Part shown: in pieces, positions 1 through 11,302 of the stretch | How the letters are laid out: the number at the start of each line of letters is the position of its first letter | Position numbering within the stretch: position 1 is the stretch's first letter | Source: Daucus carota subsp. sativus | Taxonomy: Eukaryota; Streptophyta; Magnoliopsida; Apiales; Apiaceae | Assembly (NCBI RefSeq): GCF_001625215.2 | Contig: NC_030389.2 | Span: 4,314,930-4,378,929 of the forward strand | Direction of reading: 5' to 3' | Length of the DNA: 64,000 bases | Position numbers and translations under genes: made by a program | The notes under the pieces: generated by a model | Database searches by the model: none | What the model was told of the DNA's origin: nothing | Seen by the model: only the letters and a program-made list of their open reading frames with translations

Positions 1-1370
1 AAAATCATTTATGTTCGACAAGTAGAACACAGATGTTCTGTAATATGTAAATATGTTCTGCAAACTTAACATGTTTTGCAGAATAATGTGTTTTTGACTA
101 TTTAACTTATAGAATATTTAGGATTGTCAAAATTTTTAACAAAATAATGATGTTTATAGAATATGATTTGCAAAATAACACATTTTGCAATGTTTTTACG
201 CCATTCCATAGTTGCAGAACATATGTGGTCTACGGTACTACAGTAAATATGTGGACTACATGGAACTTTGTTCAAATATTATATCGATTGAGTTATATAC
301 ATATATATATTATTGTACATATATAATTAAACTTATAAATATTAATTTAAATATATAGATAATGAGAGTCAAACTTTAGTTTTTTGTTTAGAAATGTTCT
401 AATAAATAAGAGTTGTCACTAATTTAAAACAAATTTATTAACAATTATAATACTAGTATGTTTTTCTCGTGCTCTGCAAGTGGGCTTAATTTTTATTTTA
501 TTTTTGTGATAAGCACAATTTCGATAATTATAATATCATGAATATTTATTAAAAAATTATTTAACTAACTATATCAAATAGACTATGATACGCATGAATG
601 TCCAACCACAAATAATAATATTTTTATTTTTTACCTTTGTATTTAATATTATCCTTTTTAAAATTTTGACTTTTTCTAAAAATTATTCTCAAATCATAAT
701 GTTCATATGAATATATTTCAGAATGATATATTTTATTTTAATACAATCATAATGTTAATCGATGATCTTTAAAGAGACGAAAAAAATATTCGGTACCAAA
801 AAAATATAAGTTAGATTTTAAGGTTTTTGATGTTTAATAAAATTTATTTTTCTATTTATGATTATTTGAGGCATTGTGACTGCAATACCACCACATTTTT
901 CGTCTTTATCACAATTTTCTGAAAGGTATAAGTTGAATTAAAATTTATATTAATATGAATTTAGTTAATAATATATGTAAATATGAATTTCTCATTGATA
1001 TGAATTCTAAATATTATTAAAAAATTTATAGAGTTATTTCATAAATTAAATTATTCGAAATTCAAATATCAAAATCAAAATCATAATATAATTGTTATTA
1101 TCATTATTAAATAGAAAAATCATGTGATAATCAAATTTTGATATTTTGATATTTATATTGTAATAGTCCACTGATGTGATTTTGTTATTGATGAAGCATA
1201 GATATCATCACATCCCGACGAATTTGTAGCTTTTCGTGTGCATGTTAATCTACCTAAAGCTAATTAGATCCTTGCCAAACACCCATATCTTTCCTCTAGC
1301 TTTTTATGTCTTGGTCTCTATTATTTTTTTATCTTTCTTCAGCTGTGCATTTGACGGAGTTAGGTGCAAA
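1..1370. other. AT-rich intergenic DNA
   Basis: No coding region is supported here. The first 250 bases carry several copies of a TGTTCTGC / GCAGAACA word in both orientations, which suggests the worn edge of a repeat. The rest is A/T-rich with no recognisable gene or RNA. Confidence 0.6.
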
Positions 1371-1375
1371 CTAAC

Positions 1376-1480
1376 GGAGGTACACTATTTGCAAGAATCT
1401 TGTAACTAAAGGTACACAAAGTGCTAGATATAAAAATTAAGGTACACAACATGCATAAAGTTGAAACAACAGGTACACAA
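1376..1480. repeat. Four spaced GGTACAC words, about 31-bp period
   Basis: GGTACAC occurs at about 1379, 1411, 1441 and 1472, so the spacing is 30-32 bp. The sequence between the words is not well conserved. This looks like a decayed short tandem repeat; no function is inferred. Confidence 0.5.
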
Positions 1481-2831
1481 TATGCATTTAACTCAAAGCT
1501 AAGGGCAAAGTGCTAATTTTTCGAAGTTAGCTAATAATTAAGCAAATAGTCTGGCAGAAGTACAAATGCAAAAGTGGACTAATACACTTCTGATCACCAC
1601 ATGAAGAATTTTCAGGTCCTGTACAAGTGAAGTCCTTTTAGTAATTTATGGTACTTTTCTTGATCCATAGATGACGGAAGAGTATATTCTCTTGTATAGT
1701 GCCTGTTTGTTTCCATGCTGTCCGAGAAACGTAAGCTACCATTCCATGCACCTGACCTATAAAATTTTGAATGGGTGAGAAAACAAATTGCAAAGCTGCA
1801 TGTTTATAAATTGAGATTTATATGTTAGTCAAACTCTACAGGAATATCTTTGAGAAAGCGTCAATCGAAATAGCTCATGGCTTTTATCAAGAACAAACTA
1901 TCTGTGTTTTTTTTTTACGAAGTTTTTTGCCACAATGATTTGTTACATATGATAATGATAGTGCATGCAAACAAAAAAAGGCAATATTGACATAGCAGCA
2001 AAGGTAATCCTAATCTAATACATAAACTAATTAAACTCTAAACTTATCTATCCAGGTAATGGCTAAAAGCAACCGCAGGTTAATTCAAGCAAGTCCCAAC
2101 ATGCATTATGGGAAACTACAGTTAAAAAACAACCAGAAGCTCATTTGAAGCATTAAGATGTGATATATGCTTTTTCCATCAAAAAAAAAAAAAAAAAAAA
2201 TGTGATATATGCTTTAGTAAAATTGAAACAATTGTATGTGCAGCAGACCTATTTAAAATATCTGCCACAGGATAATAGCTATTACAAGGACTTGATCCTA
2301 GCTGATCAAGAAAAAGACAATCATTTCTATGATAACCCATATGAAAAACATGTTGGTGCAATTTGGATCGCTCGGGATATCTTCGATTCCGTTTTTAGCT
2401 TCAAGAAAACAATTGATCTTTTTAGTATGTTATTTGTTTTACAATGTGGTTGTATCGGCAGTTGGGGGTTGTTCCCAGCTGTATTATATTTAATTTAATC
2501 AAATCTTCTTGCATTTGTAAAAAAAAAAAAAGTCACTCATAAGTATTGTTAAATCATGGAAAACTAATATTTTGGATTAAATTTAACTAAAATTAAGATA
2601 AAATTTTAAATTATACCAACATCATATAAAAATTATATATTTTTACAGCACTTCTGACTTACAAACAAATCATAATTTCAAATTTTATTTAATTGAAAAT
2701 TTAATTATTATTTGTAAATTAATTTTTTCACATAATTTAAAATATATCTAAAATGTTTATAAATAAATAAAAAGTTCTCGTGCAGGCTATAAGCTAGTAC
2801 TATTACAGTCAAAACATTAACAATTTGGTTT
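1481..2831. other. Intergenic DNA, no supported gene
   Basis: A 112-codon open frame at 2160-2498 begins in a 20-base A tract and has no recognisable domain, so I do not call it. The A runs near 2180 and 2520 could mark old retroposed DNA, but no body could be identified. Confidence 0.5.
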
Positions 2832-3306
2832 GTCGGTACTTGGGCCAAATTACGAGTCTATCTATATAACTAATTATTCTTTTTAATTGAAATATATTAT
2901 TTTTTTTATATTTCTAACTAAAAAATCTCAAACTTCTAAAATAACATTGAAAATCATGATAATTATCTTTTTAACTAAAATATATTATCTTTTTATAAAT
3001 TTTTTAACTAACAAACCGATTTTTTACAATTAATACAGACACAGGCGACATATTTATAAAAATATAATATTATTATATTGGTCGGGCGGTCGGTACTTGG
3101 GCCAAAGATTGGGCCTATAAATATAACCAATTATTTTTTTAACCAAAATACATAATCTTTTATATATTTTTTACCTAAAAAAACTCAATCTTCTAAAATA
3201 ACATCGAGGAAAATAGTAATTACCTTTTAACCGAAACGCATGATCTCTTTTAGATTTTTAACTAAAAAACCGAACTTTTACAATTAACACGGGCGACATT
3301 ATATAT
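2832..3306. repeat. Tandem duplication, unit about 257 bp
   Basis: The block starting GTCGGTACTTGGGCCAAA at about 2832 recurs at about 3089. Both copies continue through matching AT-rich text and end with a similar 'acaattaa...gggcgacat' segment. The copies have diverged by substitutions and small indels, so the duplication is not recent. Confidence 0.65.
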
Positions 3307-3313
3307 ATAAATA

Positions 3314-3506
3314 CGGTCTTTCTAATGTGTGTCCAAGGGCACACAAGAAGCACCAACTTTCATGAAAATGGCTTGTTTTGATTGGTGGAATTGATGTAAA
3401 TGCAGGGGGGTCATTTACATTTATTATCCATCCACCAATCAAAAGCTAGTATTCTCATGGATGTTAGTGACTATTGTGTGCCCTTGGGCACACCATAGAA
3501 AATTCG
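3314..3506. mobile_element. MULE-type MITE, copy 1 (193 bp)
   Basis: Short non-autonomous element with terminal inverted repeats built on TTTCTA followed by GTGTGCCCAAGGGCACAC. It is flanked by a perfect 9-bp direct repeat ATATAAATA (3305-3313 and 3507-3515). A 9-bp target duplication is typical of Mutator-like elements. A second copy of exactly the same length lies at 16462-16654. No coding capacity. Confidence 0.85.
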
Positions 3507-3894
3507 ATATAAATATAACATCATTATACATAATTATTAATAAAAGAGCAAGGAAAGAAACATGTGATTTTATTCAACAAATATACGTTAATAACATTAT
3601 TTTTAAATACTCTAATAATCTCACGTTAAAAGAAATTTTATAAATCTGTAATATACTATATATTATTACACTATTAAAGTCGAAATATAAAAGCTTCAGT
3701 TGATTGGTTGGTGAGTTGAGTTTGATGAACCTGTATTATCGACTCATGTAGCTCTTGAATTTATAACATGTTATAATATATTTTTTATATTTATTTATTA
3801 AATCAAAACGTTAAATTTAGGTTAGTACGAAGAGTTCGGTATTTGGTTTCATGCCTCCCTTTGACTTATAATATGTTTTATAATTTTAGAGTGT

Positions 3895-4191
3895 TTGACA
3901 AGCAGAGAGATTGTATAAGAAGGCAACTCACAGCAGCTTATACGCCGCAACCATCATGAATATGGTCCGTTGTGTTCTGAAAGAAAAAGAGTGCCGAAAC
4001 CTTACTGGGCTGAAGCTGCTAATTGGGTGGCACATGTTCTCAATATCAGCGATAAAAGAAAAGACACCAGAAGATGATACATTGTGGAACAGAAGAGCAG
4101 CTTGCGGACATCATGACAAAGCCACTTAAACTGGGAGTTTGTGATGAGTTAAACTGGGAGTTTGTAAATACAATCAGTTTAGGAGAGGCAT
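3895..4191 (+). mobile_element. Copia retrotransposon fossil, coding remnants
   Basis: Short stretches read like the integrase core of plant Copia polyproteins (an 'RRN...PYWAEA' segment near 3945-4045) and like the extreme end of the Copia RNase H region (a 'TEEQLADIMTKPLK' segment near 4085-4130). The element is heavily broken and only small pieces remain. A purine-rich stretch near 4180-4190 sits just before the LTR, as expected of a 3' end. It is an old fossil. Confidence 0.7.
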
Positions 4192-4367
4192 TGTTGGGTT
4201 AGACTTGGTCGCGTTTTGTTAGCAAGTAGTTAAATAAACTCCTATCTTTCAGGAGATAGTTAGTACTGTATTGGGTTAGATTTTCACTTTCTGTAGTTAT
4301 CTTTGTAAGGCTATTTATAATCCAGAGCTTGAATATTTCTCTGCATACTATAGTTTCAGTTTTAACA
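4192..4367 (+). mobile_element. Probable 3' LTR of the Copia fossil
   Basis: The segment begins TGTTGGGTTAGACT directly after the purine-rich tract and ends TTTTAACA, so it has the TG...CA ends of an LTR. It contains 'tatttataatcc', a plausible TATA region. It ends 5 bp before the ATG of the PPR gene at 4373. The LTR call is inferred from its ends and position; a second LTR was not found. Confidence 0.6.
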
Positions 4368-4372
4368 GAGAT

Positions 4373-6223
4373 ATGATGGTGATGATGATGAAATTTTTGA
4401 TATCAAATTCTCGATTCCTACCACATTCTGCTGCTTCACTTCATACATCCTTTTGTTTTTCTGCAGTTTCTCACTTCTCCACTAAACCAAACCCTAATAT
4501 TTCCCTTAAATCCAAACCCCAATTCCCTTATTCTTCTAATCCAGCTCATGCTCGTCTTCAACATTTACTCCTTGACAAGTCCAAGGTTGGTTTCGATAAA
4601 CTCGATGATGCTCTTCGAGTGTTTAATAAAATGCTCCTTATGAAACCTCTGCTTCCTGTTATCAACTTCGCTCAACTACTAGCTGCCCTTGTTAAAATGA
4701 AAGAGTACTCTGTAGCTGTCTCCCTTTTTAGGAAGATGCGTGTAGAAAGCATCCCTGTTAGTGTAATTACCATTAATACTGTCATTAACTGTTTCTGTCA
4801 CTTGAATCGTGTCGATTTTGCCTTTTCACTATTGGCTGGAATCATCAAGCACGGTTTTGTCCCTGATGTGGTTACTTATAACACTCTCATCAGGGGCCTT
4901 ATTTCCCAAGATATGCTTCAAGAGGCTCAGCTTTTGTTCCAGAACCTCATCAGATTTCAACTTATTCAACCCAATGTTGTAACCTATAACACAATCATCG
5001 ACGGCATCTGCAAGAGAGGGAATCCTTCGGTGGCTGTTAAGTTGTTCAAAATTATGGAGAAGAAAGGTTGCAAGCCTAATACTGTAACTTACACAACAAT
5101 TATTGACTGTTTGTGTAAGCATAGATTAGTTGATCAAGCATTGGGTCTTCTCCACCAAATGACAAAGAAAGGCGTATCCCCAAATGTTATAACCTACAGC
5201 TCATTAATTCAAGGGTTGTGTGACGTTAATCGATGGCATGATATCCGTCAATTGCGTAAGGAGATGGATGATAGGAACATCTCTCCAAATCTTTATACTT
5301 TCAACATATTGGTTGATGCATATGGCAAAGAAGGACTGATTGAAGATGCAGAGGATGTGATAAAGTTGATGATTCAAAGAGGAGTATATCCTGATGTAGT
5401 CACTTACAGTTCACTCATGGATGGATACTGCTTGCGGGGAGAGGTTGATAAAGCTCTAGCAGTGTTCGAAAGCATGAAGAGAAAGGGAATATTGCCTAAT
5501 AATTTTAGCTATAATATCCTCATCAACGGTTATTGTAAAAAGTGGAAAGTGGACAGAGCCGTAGATCTTTTTCAACAAATGCCCGATGATGGTTTAACCC
5601 CAACTACTGAGACTTACAATACTATACTGCAAGGTTTTTTTCATGTGGGTAGACATGTTGAAGCACGGAAATTTTTTATGGAAAAGATAATTAACCAAGG
5701 TGTTGAGTTGAATGAAGTGACATGCCGTATTTTGTTGCATGGTCTTTGCCAGAATAGTTATGTTGTTGAAGCACTATCCTTTTTTCAAATACTGGAATCC
5801 AAGGGGTTAGTTCCTGATATACATGTTTACACTATTCTGATTGATGGACTAAGCAAAATTGGACATCTTGAGAAAGCAAGAAGCCTTTTTGACAACCTGC
5901 CTTTGAAAGGTTTGCGGCCTGACGTCAAGACATACACAATGATGATCCAAGCATATTCTCATGAAGGGTTATTTGAGGAAGCAAATGACCTCTTCTGGGT
6001 AATGGAAGCAAATGATTGCTCGCCGGATAATGTGACCTACAATACACTTATGCATGGTTATTTACACAGTAAGAAGTACTATGAAGCAGGTGTACTCCTG
6101 GATGAAATGCGTACTCGCGGCTTTAAAGCAGATGCATCTACCGCGTCTGCTTTACTGGATTTACTTGAAGTGCAAGAACAGGATCCCGCTCTCCTTGCTT
6201 TGCGCAAGAAGTACTTGCCGTAG
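4373..6223 (+). CDS. P-class PPR protein, restorer-of-fertility-like
   Basis: Intronless gene for a 616-residue pentatricopeptide-repeat protein. The first 45 or so residues are rich in Ser, Phe and basic residues with few acids, typical of a mitochondrial transit peptide. From about residue 75 to 600 the protein is a run of about 14 P-type 35-residue repeats; the recurring core is 'VTYNTLIDGLCK' with downstream 'A..LF..M...G..P'. No E, DYW or SMR extension follows. The family binds organellar RNA in a sequence-specific way, and this repeat style matches Rf-like (RFL) proteins that process or block mitochondrial transcripts; the exact target cannot be read. The start is the first of a cluster of Met codons (MMVMMMKF) directly after a Copia LTR, so its promoter may be LTR-derived. 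At least five broken copies of its 3' end follow on the same strand. Confidence 0.93.
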   Translation: MMVMMMKFLISNSRFLPHSAASLHTSFCFSAVSHFSTKPNPNISLKSKPQFPYSSNPAHARLQHLLLDKSKVGFDKLDDALRVFNKMLLMKPLLPVINFAQLLAALVKMKEYSVAVSLFRKMRVESIPVSVITINTVINCFCHLNRVDFAFSLLAGIIKHGFVPDVVTYNTLIRGLISQDMLQEAQLLFQNLIRFQLIQPNVVTYNTIIDGICKRGNPSVAVKLFKIMEKKGCKPNTVTYTTIIDCLCKHRLVDQALGLLHQMTKKGVSPNVITYSSLIQGLCDVNRWHDIRQLRKEMDDRNISPNLYTFNILVDAYGKEGLIEDAEDVIKLMIQRGVYPDVVTYSSLMDGYCLRGEVDKALAVFESMKRKGILPNNFSYNILINGYCKKWKVDRAVDLFQQMPDDGLTPTTETYNTILQGFFHVGRHVEARKFFMEKIINQGVELNEVTCRILLHGLCQNSYVVEALSFFQILESKGLVPDIHVYTILIDGLSKIGHLEKARSLFDNLPLKGLRPDVKTYTMMIQAYSHEGLFEEANDLFWVMEANDCSPDNVTYNTLMHGYLHSKKYYEAGVLLDEMRTRGFKADASTASALLDLLEVQEQDPALLALRKKYLP

Positions 6224-6439
6224 GTGTAACAAAAGGAGAGTGGTAAGATACATAATCTTATCTATTTTGCCAACATTTTCCAAGGGTTTGATAACCAAAT
6301 TTGCAGGCAATAACAGTCGTGATAATGGCATGTAGTATAGATAGAGGCTCTGCTACTACACTGTCAGATGTCATTGTTGTATACTTTGTTGTTCTTCTCC
6401 TATCCAGTAGTTTATTTTTTCAACGTACTGCAGTTACAA

Positions 6440-6605
6440 GTTGTTGGGGAGTATAGTGATTAGTGAAGCAAGTGTACTCATAGAAATGATGTGTGCTCAG
6501 GGTTTCTCAGCCGATGCATTTACAACATCCTTGTTCCTGGGATTACTTGAATCAAAAGAACAGGATCCTGCTCTGCTTGCTTTGTGTAAGAAGTTCTCGA
6601 AATAA
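6440..6605 (+). pseudogene. PPR 3'-end fragment 1
   Basis: This fragment encodes a C-terminal PPR tail ('EASVLIEMMCAQGFSADA...ESKEQDPALLALCKKFSK', stop at 6603-6605), colinear with the last 50 residues of the upstream PPR gene. Nothing upstream of the last repeat is kept in frame. It is a relic of tandem duplication. Confidence 0.8.
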
Positions 6606-7019
6606 AATTTGTATATTCCAGTCCGGATTGTAATGGCTCAATGACGCGCTTCTTTTGTTAAGTTAAAATCTCCAAATGAGACCTCTATATTCCGTTGTGA
6701 TATTCAATCAAATGGTCCCTGTAAGGATTTTTATACAATTGCTAGCCCTGTTGTTATACATATATATTCTCATGGATGCATATTACGCGGAAAGGTAAAA
6801 CTGGCTAATCTTTGATCTAGAAAACATGGCAAACTTTCAGCATTCTGTTACATGACATATTGAAGCAGCGTTTTCTTTGTTCACTTGATGCATTTTAATG
6901 CTTTATCCTCTCAGCATCCTTAGGTCCTAACTGTATACATACAATTACAATGTGCACAATATGCTTAGGTCTTGATGCAATGCGTTAACTTCTCATATTC
7001 ACACGTGCACAATATGCTT

Positions 7020-7253
7020 AGGTCTTTTCGGCAGCCTTCCTTCTAAAGGTTTGCATCCTTATTTAAAGACATACCCAATAATGATTCGAGGATTATGTAA
7101 AGAAAGGTTACTCTATTGTAAGAACTATATGTGAAAATGGAAGCTAATGGTCGTTTGCCAGACGCTTCGACTACCTCCCAGTTACCGGACTTGGTTGAAT
7201 CAAAAGAACAGGATGATGCGCTTCTTCCTTCGTGTAAGAAGTACTTGCCATAG
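7020..7253 (+). pseudogene. PPR 3'-end fragment 2
   Basis: Contains diverged pieces of the last two repeats ('LPSKGLHPYLKTYPIMIRGLCKE', then 'DASTTSQLPDLVESKEQDDALLPSCKKYLP', both read across damage) and stops at about 7253. It shares Thr-Thr-Ser-Gln and Leu-Pro changes with fragment 5, so these two form a sub-lineage separate from fragments 1 and 3. Confidence 0.72.
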
Positions 7254-8338
7254 TTAAGATTCTAGTTGCTTGATTGTGAAAAATTTGTTAATAATTTGTT
7301 ATAATATTTTTAATTATTTATATTTCAAAAGAGGGTCCTTTTTGGTTTTTGCACCGACTCTTTGTCTGTAGTATGTCGATTTGCGGTAGTGTTATCTTTT
7401 TATCTTCTTTTTTTTTTATATATCTCAACTAACTTGCAGTTAGAAACAAATTCAGACTCGTTGGGGTAGTTTTATTTCTTCCATGTACTGCAGTTACAAC
7501 TTGTTGGGGTTTGTTAGATGTAATTTTTCGAAAATTATTTATGTTTCACATGAACGTCCTTTTTTTGTTTTTGCATCGACTCTTCGTCTGTAGTATGTCG
7601 AATTGTCCTAATGTCTTTGGTACATGAGTTGACAATTGACATGAACACTTTATGTAAGTTAACTGAGACTGGAATCTTCAATCCATAGAAATGAAGAGCC
7701 TGTATTATACAAAAGGGGGGGACCAATGATTTTGGTAGTAAACTTTGTGTCTTCTTGTTCCTATGCTCCCCAGGTTAACAGATGCAATTATCTTAGACTC
7801 TCTTCTCTGCGTTCTGATTGATACCCTGTTGTATATGTTCTTACGAAAAATTAGTTCCTGAATCACTATTTCATCCGGAGCACTGCTACTTACTAATGTT
7901 TATAGTTCTATTCCCGGAAAAAAATATTTGTTGTTTACAATGTCCACCGTTTTATGATTAATCCTCCAAGATCCTTGAGCTTCCAATTTGTGCAGTATTA
8001 AGTTTCAATGAAGGATCATCCTTATGCCAGAGACCTGTGAACTATATATTCTCTATCTTACTTTACTTTGTATGTATATCTGTTTTTTTATGTCAAGTAA
8101 GTTACAGTTAGAACAGATTCGTCAATATTACACATGCATAGTTTTATCTTTGTGTATATATCTGTTTTTTTTATCTCAAGTAACTTACAGTTTGAACAAA
8201 TTCAGGTCTAGTTCGGTTCGTCAATATACACATACATAGTGAATTCGAACTTAGCTATAACTAAGTTACTGGTTAAAGGTTAGAGTTTCAAGGTAGTTCC
8301 TTTGTGTCTTCTGGTTTATTATTATATATTACTGTAGG

Positions 8339-8551
8339 GTGAGAATTAGAGATTCAATCTTGTTTGAACGAGTATTTATGGAGGAAATTCACTGTTTTTT
8401 ACACAATAAGAAATACTATGAAACAGGTGTACTCCTGGATGAAATGCATAGCCGCGGCTTTGCAGCAGATGCATCTACCGCATCTGCTTTACTGGATTTA
8501 CGTGAAGTGCAAGAACAGGATCCCGCTCTCCTTGCTCTGCGCATGCGGTAG
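8339..8551 (+). pseudogene. PPR 3'-end fragment 3
   Basis: The frame from about 8385 to 8551 encodes 'NKKYYETGVLLDEM...ALLDLREVQEQDPALLALRMR', nearly identical to the end of the intact gene from about 6060. The upstream repeats are missing and the stop comes slightly early. It is part of a larger block that repeats the 3' flank of the PPR gene. Confidence 0.8.
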
Positions 8552-8559
8552 GTGTATTA

Positions 8560-9170
8560 AAAGGAGAGAGTGGTAAGATACATAATCTTATCTATAGTGC
8601 CAACATTGGGTTTGATAACCAAATTTGCAGGCATTAACAGTCGTGATAATGGCATGTAGTATATACAGAGGCTCTGCTACTAAACTGTCAGATGTCATTG
8701 TTGTATACTTTGCAGTTCTTCTCCTATCGAGTAGTTTATTACTTCAACGTACTGCAGTTACAAGTTGTTGGGAAGTATAGTGATTAATGAAGCAAGTGTA
8801 CTTATAGAAATGATGTGTGCTCAGGGCTTCTCTGCAGATGCATCTACAACAGGACTACTTTGTGTAAAAAGCTTGAAATAGTTGCTGCCTATATTCCAAT
8901 CCGGATTGTAATGGCTAGATGACGACGCTTCTTTTGTTAAGTTAAATTCTCCAAACGGACCTCATGGATGCATATTACACGAAAAGGTAAAACTAGCTAA
9001 CTTTTGATCTGGAAATCATGGCAAACTTTCAGCATTCTGTTACATGACATATTGAAGCAGCGATTTCTTTGTTCACTTGATGCATTTTAATGCTTTATCC
9101 TTGCAGCATCCTTGAGTCCTAACTGCATACATACAATTACAATATGCACAATATCCTTAGGTCTTGATAC
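8560..9170 (+). repeat. Second copy of the PPR 3' flank, with fragment 4
   Basis: This block repeats 6225-6990 at an offset of about 2.3 kb. It shares the 'gtaagatacataatcttatc' stretch, the ATGGCATGTAGTATA region, another PPR tail fragment (about 8780-8880, shortened) and 'gaaaaggtaaaact'. It shows that the cluster grew by unequal tandem duplication of the gene's 3' half rather than by retroposition. Confidence 0.75.
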
Positions 9171-9189
9171 ACACTTGCAACATCCTGAT

Positions 9190-10012
9190 TGACAGATTAT
9201 GCTGGAACAAATATCTTGAGAAGGCAAAAAGTCTTTTCGACAGCCCAGCCTTCCTTCTAAAGGTTTGCATCCTTATCTAAAGAATACACAATGATGATTC
9301 AAGGATTATGTAAAGAATGGTTGCTCTATGAATGGTCGTTTGCCAGATGATTTGACCTACAACACAGGTATCCGTGGTTGTTTTCAGACTAGAAAGTACA
9401 GTGAATCAAGTGTACTTAGGGCTGAAAACGAATCCAAGTAATTCGGGTTCGAACTCTGATTCGACTCGTTAAATTAAGAGTACTCGAATATACGTATTTA
9501 ATAAAGATACTCGAATCGAATTCGTAAATCATGTATATTATTATGTATACTATACATTATATAAATAATATTTATATTAATATAATACTCTACGAATGAT
9601 TTCATTTTAGTTATAGTAAATAATTACTCGAGTATTTATAATTTTTTAATTATCTTCTACGAATTCGGAATACGGATATACAAAAACGAGTAATTTGGTA
9701 TCCGTTCGAGCCAAGCCGAATTGTATACGAATATCGATGTTCAAACTCGAGTCGAATCTGAACAAACTTATATAATTTTAGTTCGAATCCGGACCGAATC
9801 CGAACGAGTAATTATAAATTCGAGCCGAATTCGACCATACTGTTGTTCGTACCTATTCGACTCGTTTTCACCCCCTAAGTGTACTCATAGACGAGATGCG
9901 TGCACGTGGCTTTTCAGCAGATGCTTCGACTACCTCCCAGCTACTGGACTTGGTTGAATCAAAAGAACAGGATCATGCGCTTCTTCCTTAGTGTAAGAAG
10001 TACTTGCGATAG
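9190..10012 (+). pseudogene. PPR 3'-end fragment 5, split by a hAT MITE
   Basis: PPR-like pieces run from about 9190 to 9416 and resume at 9878-10012 ('VLIDEMRARGFSADAST...LVESKEQDHALLP'). A 461-bp transposon separates them. With the transposon and one target-site copy removed in the mind, the flanks align with fragment 1 across 'gaatcaagtgtactcatag'. The remnant has further stops and is not functional. Confidence 0.78.
9417..9877. mobile_element. hAT-type non-autonomous element (461 bp)
   Basis: Flanked by a perfect 8-bp direct repeat AGTGTACT (9409-9416 and 9878-9885). The ends are TAGGGCTGAAAACGA and TCGTTTTCACCCCCTA, near-perfect inverted repeats of the hAT TAGGGGTG type. The interior is filled with degenerate GAATTCG / CGAATC words in both orientations and has no coding capacity. 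Confidence 0.9.
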
Positions 10013-10420
10013 TTAAGTATCCAGTTGCTTGATTGTGAAATTGTCTTTATGAAACCTTATACTGCAACCAATATCTGGCCAAACAGTGTTGCTATACATA
10101 TATAGCATCATCTTCATGATACTATATATGTATTACATTTCAAGCTTCCCTGATTCTTCTTGATGCAGTTCGCTATATTTAAGTTGTTTAATCTCCCATG
10201 CTTAAATGTTATATAAAGCTTTACAAACTGCAACATCGATTAGAGAGAGAATAGCCAAAACCTCCGACAAACTGATTCAAAATCCACAAAATGAAGCACA
10301 TAGTGTAATTATTCTTTAACCGCAAAGCTTAAAGCCTGGGTTATTGACTATGTAGTATGAAATGGTATGAAGTATATACAGAGGAGTATCATATAATGAA
10401 TAAAAAGTGACCTGCCAGAT
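10013..10420. other. Intergenic DNA between PPR relics and RING gene
   Basis: No gene is seen. The segment probably includes the 3' untranslated region of the minus-strand RING gene (everything left of 10497) and unremarkable AT-rich DNA. Confidence 0.5.
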
Positions 10421-10496
10421 ATGATATGTACATGTATAGAAGAAATCCTATATTATCATCATCACCACACTTGGTATAGGGTTTTATTAAAGAGAG

Positions 10497-11271
10497 CTAT
10501 GATGTTTCTCGTGGCTCTACTGAAGCCTTGCATATGGGACACCAGTTCTTTAACTGCAACCACTGTTTTATGCATTCCATATGATATCCATGTTCACAAC
10601 CAATCTTCCCGACTTCGTCTCCAGCAACATACTCCTCCTGAAAAAAACAAACATGGGATCAGCTCTGTAGCGAGACTAACAAGCTGCAGATGCTATGCTA
10701 GTCTGAAACTTAAAAGCATTTCGACAATCATGGAGATCCTCTACCCCTTTTAACAGCCAGAAATCCACACAGAAGTATAAAATTCATTCCAGATCATTTT
10801 ATTATATGACACGGCGAGGATTCCACTGAACTTAAGGTGTCAGAATATGAATACTTTAAAAACTCTTCAGCAAAAATCTACGAATTAAAACTGAAGTAAA
10901 TACAAATCGTGATCTTTACTGCAATAAGCATACTGATAATCTGACATGGGAAGATGCAGGTCATACTATCTGGACTAGACGAAAGAAATTACTACCAACC
11001 AGGACAACAAAGATTTAGTGTCACTCAATATTTAGACCACAGGAGTATGTTACAACTTAAATAAAAGATTAAGCTGGATGATCTGCTTTCCCTAAGTAGA
11101 GGTCGAAAGACCTCGGATAATTGAATTTAAAAAAAAAAGCACCTTTTGGTCTTGCAGTCAGAATATATTGACATGAGGTCAATTAGAAAATGAATATATT
11201 GAAGATCCTAGACCAACACCAAAAGTTACAAGGGAAAGGGGTTTTTAAACCTGATCAAAGAAAATAAGCTT

Positions 11272-11302
<31 letters not shown>

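Noticed and set aside
2160-2498. 112-codon open frame starting in an A tract
   Set aside because: No domain, low complexity at the start, AT-rich composition throughout; most likely chance.
10421-10753. Plus-strand 110-codon frame
   Set aside because: It is antisense to the last exon of the RING gene and its flanks; shadow frame.
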